DNA of 64,000 nt from Prochlorococcus sp. AG-402-O21 (GTDB taxonomy: Bacteria > Cyanobacteriota > Cyanobacteriia > PCC-6307 > Cyanobiaceae): the NCBI GenBank assembly GCA_003216375.1, contig QCIZ01000003.1:80245-144244 (forward strand), given 5' to 3'. The translations under genes and the position numbers were made by a program. Shown here piece by piece: positions 59,515-64,000 of this stretch (positions within the stretch are counted from its first letter, which is position 1; the number at the start of each line of letters is the position of its first letter). Under the pieces are notes generated by a model that was given only the letters and a program-made list of their open reading frames with translations, was not told the DNA's origin and searched no databases.

Positions 59515-60366
59515 ATGGGTGAACTGGAATCTTCTGAAAGCTTAATAGCAGATAACAAAGTTAATATTCATGACTTTGCTGATGTGTCTCCTAAGGCTGA
59601 ACTTGGGAAAGGTGTATGTGTGGGTCCAGGGGCTGTAATTGGTCCAGATGTGATTGTTGGTCCCAATACTTGGATAGGACCAAATGTAATCATCGAGGGA
59701 AAAGTGAAAATAGGATCTAATAATAAGATTTTTCCAGGAGCATGTATTGGATTAGAACCCCAAGATTTGAAGTACAATGGATATCCTACAAATGTTTTAA
59801 TTGGAGATAATAATACTTTTAGGGAATGTGTAACTATTAATAGGGCGACTTTTGAAGGAGAGAAAACGATAGTTGGGAATCAAAATTTATTAATGGCTTA
59901 TTCACATTTAGGACATAATTGTGAAATTGGAAATAATGTAGTAATTGCTAATAGTGTGCAGATTGCGGGTCATGTTGTTGTCGAAGATAGAGCTGTTATT
60001 GGAGGTTGCTTGGGGATACATCAATTTGTACATGTTGGTTATTTAGCGATGATTGGAGGTATGACGCGAGTTGACAGAGATGTTCCTCCATATTGCTTAG
60101 CAGAAGGGCATCCTGGAAGAATGAGGGGACTAAATAAAGTTGGAATTAAAAGGAAAAGTATAGATAAATATAATAAAGAAGAATATCTACAATTGAAAAG
60201 AATCTGGAATTTATTATTTAAATCTGAATATGTAATTTCTGATGCTTTGAAAATTGCAAAACAAGAGAATTTATTGCAATCTTCCGCAAGGTTATGTGGA
60301 TTTATAGAACTCTCAATTGGGAAAGGTAGAAGAGGCCCAATACCTTATTTAATGCCAACTAAATAA
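59515..60366 (+). CDS. lpxA: UDP-N-acetylglucosamine acyltransferase
   Basis: 283 residues. A left-handed beta helix of hexapeptide repeats (AVIGPDVIVGPNTWIGPNVIIEG) is followed by TINRAT, HLGHNCEIGNNVVIAN with the catalytic His, and GGCLGIHQFVHVG. A C-terminal helical part follows. First acylation step of lipid A. Four bases after fabZ. Confidence 0.95.
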   Translation: MGELESSESLIADNKVNIHDFADVSPKAELGKGVCVGPGAVIGPDVIVGPNTWIGPNVIIEGKVKIGSNNKIFPGACIGLEPQDLKYNGYPTNVLIGDNNTFRECVTINRATFEGEKTIVGNQNLLMAYSHLGHNCEIGNNVVIANSVQIAGHVVVEDRAVIGGCLGIHQFVHVGYLAMIGGMTRVDRDVPPYCLAEGHPGRMRGLNKVGIKRKSIDKYNKEEYLQLKRIWNLLFKSEYVISDALKIAKQENLLQSSARLCGFIELSIGKGRRGPIPYLMPTK

Positions 60367-60369
60367 ATA

Positions 60370-61545
60370 ATGAAGCTATTAATCAGTACTGGTGAAGTCT
60401 CTGGAGACTTGCAGGGAAGTTTATTAATAAAAGCTTTAAAGACTAATGCCGAAAAAAGAAAAATTGAACTAGAGATAATTGCTTTAGGTGGTGAAAGAAT
60501 GAGAGAGGCTGGTGCTAAATTAATCTCTAATACCTCTTCAATAGGTGCAATTGGTTTTTTGGAAGCTCTTCCTTACATTCTTCCAACTTTAAATTCACAA
60601 TCAAAAATTGATAATTACTTAAGTTCTTACCCTCCTGATGCAGTTATTTTAATTGATTATATGGGGCCAAATATTCGACTAGGGTTAAAAGTAAAAAAAA
60701 AGTTCCCTAATATTCCAATAATTTATTATATTGCGCCTCAGGAATGGGCCTGGAGATTAGGAGATTCGGGTACAACTGATTTGATTAGTTTTACAGATAA
60801 AATCTTAGCTATCTTTGAAGAAGAAGCTAAATTCTATTCAAATAAGGGAGGGAATGTAAAATTTGTGGGTCATCCAATGTTGGATTTTTATAGAGATATT
60901 CCTAGTAGAGAAGATTCAATGAGGAAATTAGGATTAACTCCTGATGAAAAACTTCTTCTTATCATTCCAGCTTCTCGAAAACAAGAACTTAAATATATTT
61001 TACCTACATTGCTAAAAGCCGCTAAGCTTCTTCAGGAAAAGAATCCTTCCATCACTGTTCTAATACCATCTGGTTTAAAAGAATTTGATAAACTATTAAA
61101 TAATTCATTAAAAGAATATGGTGTATCTGGAAGGATTATTTTGTCGAATGAAGTAGATAATATTAAGCCATTTTTATTTTCGGCTGCTCAACTTGCTTTA
61201 GCTAAGTCTGGGACGATAAATATGGAATTAGCTTTAAACTCAGTTCCACAAATCGTTGGATATAAAGTAAGTAGGGTTACTGCTTTTTTTGCAAGATATC
61301 TATTGCGATTTAATGTTAAATATATTTCTCCAGTTAATCTTCTTTTAAATAAAATGTTAATACCTGAGTTCGTACAAGAAGATTTTAAATCAGAAAAAAT
61401 TTTTAATGCAGCATTAAGAATTCTTGAAGATAATTCGTCAAAAGAAGACATAATGCTTGGTTATAAAAGATTGAAAGATAAATTAGGAAAGCCTGGAGTT
61501 ACAGATAGAGCTTCAAAGGATATTCTGGACATGTTATTTCAATGA
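60370..61545 (+). CDS. lpxB: Lipid-A-disaccharide synthase
   Basis: 391 residues. LLISTGEVSGDLQGSLLIKAL at the N-terminus, IDYMGPNIRLG, YYIAPQEWAWR, VGHPMLDFY and AKSGTINMELAL are the GT19 family landmarks. Couples two UDP-linked acyl-glucosamines to make the lipid A disaccharide at the inner membrane. msrA overlaps its end by four bases (ATGA). Confidence 0.95.
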   Translation: MKLLISTGEVSGDLQGSLLIKALKTNAEKRKIELEIIALGGERMREAGAKLISNTSSIGAIGFLEALPYILPTLNSQSKIDNYLSSYPPDAVILIDYMGPNIRLGLKVKKKFPNIPIIYYIAPQEWAWRLGDSGTTDLISFTDKILAIFEEEAKFYSNKGGNVKFVGHPMLDFYRDIPSREDSMRKLGLTPDEKLLLIIPASRKQELKYILPTLLKAAKLLQEKNPSITVLIPSGLKEFDKLLNNSLKEYGVSGRIILSNEVDNIKPFLFSAAQLALAKSGTINMELALNSVPQIVGYKVSRVTAFFARYLLRFNVKYISPVNLLLNKMLIPEFVQEDFKSEKIFNAALRILEDNSSKEDIMLGYKRLKDKLGKPGVTDRASKDILDMLFQ

Positions 61546-62168
61546 TTCCTATGAAGAAAATCCTCAGAAGACTAATAGTATTGTGTTTGCTTATGCAACT
61601 ATTTATAACTTTCCCAGTGGAAGCATTTGCCGAATCAGAAGAAGCTATTTTTGCAGGTGGTTGTTTTTGGTGCCTAGAGCATGATCTAGAGAAACTTGAT
61701 GGAGTCGTTACGGCTGAAAGTGGATACTCGGGAGGAGATCTGATTAATCCCACATATGAAAATCATAGTGGTCATCAAGAGGTTGTTAAAGTTGTTTTTG
61801 ATCCTGACATTATTGATTATAAATATTTACTTAAGCAGTATTGGGTTAATATAGATCCTTTTGATAATGACGGACAATTTTGTGATAGAGGTAATGCGTA
61901 TAAGCCTGTTATTTTTACATCTAATAAAGAACAAGAGAGTGAGGCAAAAGAGAGTCAAGAAACTATATCTGTTGCGTTAAATATACCTTTGGATCAATTA
62001 AAGGTTGATATTATTGATTCAAAGACTTTTTGGATGGCAGAGAAGTATCATCAAGATTTTGCAGTTAAAAATCCACTTAAATATAATTTTTACAGAAATA
62101 GTTGTGGAAGAGATAATAGATTAAAAAAAGTCTGGGGTGATACAAATCTTTTATTTAAAGATCTATAA
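61542..62168 (+). CDS. msrA: Exported peptide methionine sulfoxide reductase A
   Basis: 208 residues with an N-terminal signal sequence (LIVLCLLMQLFITFPVEAFA) before the MsrA domain. IFAGGCFWCLEHDLEKLDGV carries the catalytic Cys; YSGGDLINPTYENHSGHQEVVKVVFDP and QYWVNIDPFDNDGQFCDRGNAY follow. Repairs oxidised Met-S-sulfoxide. The signal peptide puts it in the periplasm or lumen. Its start overlaps the lpxB stop. Confidence 0.92.
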   Translation: MIPMKKILRRLIVLCLLMQLFITFPVEAFAESEEAIFAGGCFWCLEHDLEKLDGVVTAESGYSGGDLINPTYENHSGHQEVVKVVFDPDIIDYKYLLKQYWVNIDPFDNDGQFCDRGNAYKPVIFTSNKEQESEAKESQETISVALNIPLDQLKVDIIDSKTFWMAEKYHQDFAVKNPLKYNFYRNSCGRDNRLKKVWGDTNLLFKDL

Positions 62169-62210
62169 AAATTTACTTTTTATGTTTAGATATTGATTAT
62201 TTTGGATTTA

Positions 62211-63698
62211 TTAATTGGGTTTTTGACTCAAGTCTTTTATCCAATTAACTAACGTTCTAACTCCATAACCTGTAGCACCTTTTGGGTTGATATCTCTATC
62301 TTTTTCAGTCCAACATGTACCTGCTATGTCAATGTGTGCCCAAGGAATACTTGAGGTCACAAATTCTTTTAAGAATAAGGCAGCAGTAATTGATCCCCCT
62401 GGCCTAGGGCCTGTGTTTTGCAAATCAGCAATAGATGATTTAATTCCAGATTTGTATGAATCTTGCATGGGCATCCTCCAAATGCCTTCTCCGGCTTTGG
62501 CTGCTGCTTTAGTTAATTGGTTAGATAACTTATCATCGTCAGTCCATAATCCTGCTATTTCATCTCCTAGTGCAATGACACATGCGCCAGTAAGAGTCGC
62601 TAAATCTACGATAGCGTTAGGTTCGAGTTTGCAAGCGTATACCAGAGCATCAGCGAGAGTTAATCTTCCCTCTGCATCGGTATTGTTCACTTCAATAGTC
62701 TTTCCATTGGAAGCTTTGACAATATCTCCAGGATGCAGTGCAGAACCATTAATCATGTTTTCGCAGGAAGCGACAATAAAATGAACTTCGATGTTGTTTG
62801 GTTTTAGTTCTGCAATGGCTCTTGCTGCTCCAAGAACAGAAGCACTACCTCCCATGTCGTATTTCATTTTTTCAATTTGAGAGGCCCCTACTTTTAAGTT
62901 GTATCCACCAGAGTCAAAAGTTAAGCCTTTACCAATTAATACGATTTTGTTTTTAGCGGTTTTTGAAGAATATTTTAAATGTATAAATTTGGGATCTAGA
63001 TCTGATCCCTTAGCAACTGCTAAGTAAGCTCCCATGCCTTGATCTTCGCACTCTTGTTTATTAAGAATTTTTAAATCCAGATCATAATCAGAGGCTAATT
63101 TCTCAGCTTCTTTAGCCATTTGATATGGAGTAAGAAAATTCGGAGGAGCTGAAACAAGTTCTCTAGCAAATTTAACTCCTTCGCAAATAGGATTTATTTC
63201 GGCAATTGCTAGTTCGGTAGCTTTGACATTTAATCCTATTAATTCAACTTCCTCTATTGAAGTTGATTCTTTTGGTTCTGATTTAAATCTAAGATCTTTG
63301 ATAGAAGACAATCGAACAGCTTCCCCAACTGCGGAGGCAGCTGATGATGGATCAAATGCATCCCAAGGGAAAGATATTCCTAATTTTTTTTCATAACCAA
63401 AAACTTGACGTGTTCCTATTGAAGCAGCTTTTCGCAAGTCCTCAACTCGAAGATTTTCAGCCTTACCTAGTCCTACAAATATAATTTTTTTTATTTTGCC
63501 TTCATTAAGCTCAATTGATAATTTTTGACTTTTTTGGCCTTCAAACTTTGCGTCATCAAACCTTTGGCTCAAATAAGTGTCTTTTATAATTGTTTTAAAT
63601 GAATTTATTTGACTTTCGATTCTTCCTTCTAAAAGTCCACAAATAAGTACTGATCCTGACCATTCGTTAATTTCTTTGGCGACTGCTGAAATTTGCAT
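62211..63698 (-). CDS. pepA: Leucyl aminopeptidase (M17)
   Basis: 495 residues. The catalytic domain shows IGKGLTFDSGGYNLK with metal ligands, MKYDMGGSASVLG, and the signature NTDAEGRLTLADAL. DLATLTGACVIALG and GSITAALFLKEFV follow. Hexameric dimetal exopeptidase of the cytosol. The N-terminal ~170 residues are the poorly conserved macro-like domain. Confidence 0.94.
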   Translation of the reverse strand: MQISAVAKEINEWSGSVLICGLLEGRIESQINSFKTIIKDTYLSQRFDDAKFEGQKSQKLSIELNEGKIKKIIFVGLGKAENLRVEDLRKAASIGTRQVFGYEKKLGISFPWDAFDPSSAASAVGEAVRLSSIKDLRFKSEPKESTSIEEVELIGLNVKATELAIAEINPICEGVKFARELVSAPPNFLTPYQMAKEAEKLASDYDLDLKILNKQECEDQGMGAYLAVAKGSDLDPKFIHLKYSSKTAKNKIVLIGKGLTFDSGGYNLKVGASQIEKMKYDMGGSASVLGAARAIAELKPNNIEVHFIVASCENMINGSALHPGDIVKASNGKTIEVNNTDAEGRLTLADALVYACKLEPNAIVDLATLTGACVIALGDEIAGLWTDDDKLSNQLTKAAAKAGEGIWRMPMQDSYKSGIKSSIADLQNTGPRPGGSITAALFLKEFVTSSIPWAHIDIAGTCWTEKDRDINPKGATGYGVRTLVNWIKDLSQKPN

Positions 63699-63735
63699 TT
63701 AATTTTTTTACTTATGCTAATGATAACAATTTTTT

Positions 63736-64000
63736 CTAACTGATTTGAGAAGTAAATGGTGTGGCCCATATTCCCCTTGTCTCTTTATTAAAAGGTGGAA
63801 GCCAAGTTTGAATAAGCTTTTGTTCTAATTTTCTTCTTTCCTTAGTTTTAATTGGAACATCAAGCCAGAAACGAATGTTTAATTTGGGTGTCATATTCGC
63901 TTTTTGTAGGGTATCGGAATAACTTGAAAGGTAATTTTTACAGTCATGCACTCCTTTCCACCTCTTTTCTGCAGAAATTGTTTCTCCAATATATAAAATA
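63736..64000 (-). CDS. GIY-YIG nuclease superfamily protein, partial (N-terminus beyond window)
   Basis: The frame is open to the window edge and reads LYIGETISAEKRWKGVHDC, which fits the GIY-YIG core (YVGxT..l..R...H). The catalytic Tyr and Arg are in place as far as seen. The C-terminal part (FWLDVPIKTKERRKLEQKLIQTWLPPFNKETRG) includes the Glu region expected to hold the metal-binding Glu (RRKLEQKLI) and the trailing WLPPFNKE motif. The true start lies outside, so a GTG at 63951 is not the beginning. Function unknown. Confidence 0.75.
   Translation of the reverse strand, partial: ILYIGETISAEKRWKGVHDCKNYLSSYSDTLQKANMTPKLNIRFWLDVPIKTKERRKLEQKLIQTWLPPFNKETRGIWATPFTSQIS

Overview
The window is chromosomal DNA of a marine picocyanobacterium, almost certainly Prochlorococcus. 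The sequence is AT-rich with short intergenic gaps. It carries kaiB-kaiC beside rplU-rpmA with no kaiA, an NblS-type kinase, several tiny high-light-inducible (Hli) genes ending in TGQ(I/L)IPG, a cyanobacterial-type omega subunit, PSRP-3 and DUF3386/DUF1818/DUF2811 proteins. The low but not extreme GC and the acquired amino-acid transporter would fit a low-light clade. That placement is inference, because there is no marker gene here to settle it.

Layout. 1-4.7 kb: end of nadD, a DUF697-type GTPase, a CNNM/DUF21 membrane protein, pepP and PSRP-3. 4.7-9 kb: ATP synthase beta/epsilon, then groS-groL. 9-14.7 kb: secG, gpmI, pyrR, an Hsp70-like protein, rpoZ, DUF1818 and DUF2811. An inverted pair of DnaA-box sequences lies between the last two. 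14.7-24.5 kb: an EVE protein, small genes, a deoxyribosyltransferase-like protein, a complete aapJQMP-type amino-acid importer and an ABC-F ATPase. 24.5-36.5 kb is accessory in character. It holds many small (30-120 aa), mostly one- or two-helix proteins, two clusters of hli genes, OsmC, DoxX, a GAF protein and an EamA transporter. 36.5-49.4 kb is core: murD, tRNA-Val(GAC), an S4-domain protein, serA, prmA, ferredoxin, rnz, SpoIID-like, truB, L27/L21. 49.5-64 kb: kaiBC, nblS, purD, purC, an outer-envelope run bamA-lpxC-fabZ-lpxA-lpxB, msrA, pepA and a partial GIY-YIG protein.

How the parts connect. NblS acts with RpaB on HLR1 direct repeats. A full-consensus HLR1 lies just upstream of the three-gene hli operon in this same window, so sensor and likely target are both present. 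BamA, LpxC, FabZ, LpxA and LpxB build the outer membrane and lipid A. KaiB and KaiC form the reduced, KaiA-less clock.

The most unusual signal is a duplicated unit at about 15.98-16.21 kb and 24.52-24.76 kb. Each copy has a promoter, a hairpin near the predicted transcript 5' end (with a compensatory base-pair change between copies), a strongly conserved block, a second stem and a Shine-Dalgarno that can be paired away. Each ends in a homologous micro-ORF of about 30 residues. Copy 1 carries an LTYRGLKY motif like DUF4278. The second copy has ATT at the homologous start position. The unit looks like a riboswitch or leader controlling a micro-protein family.
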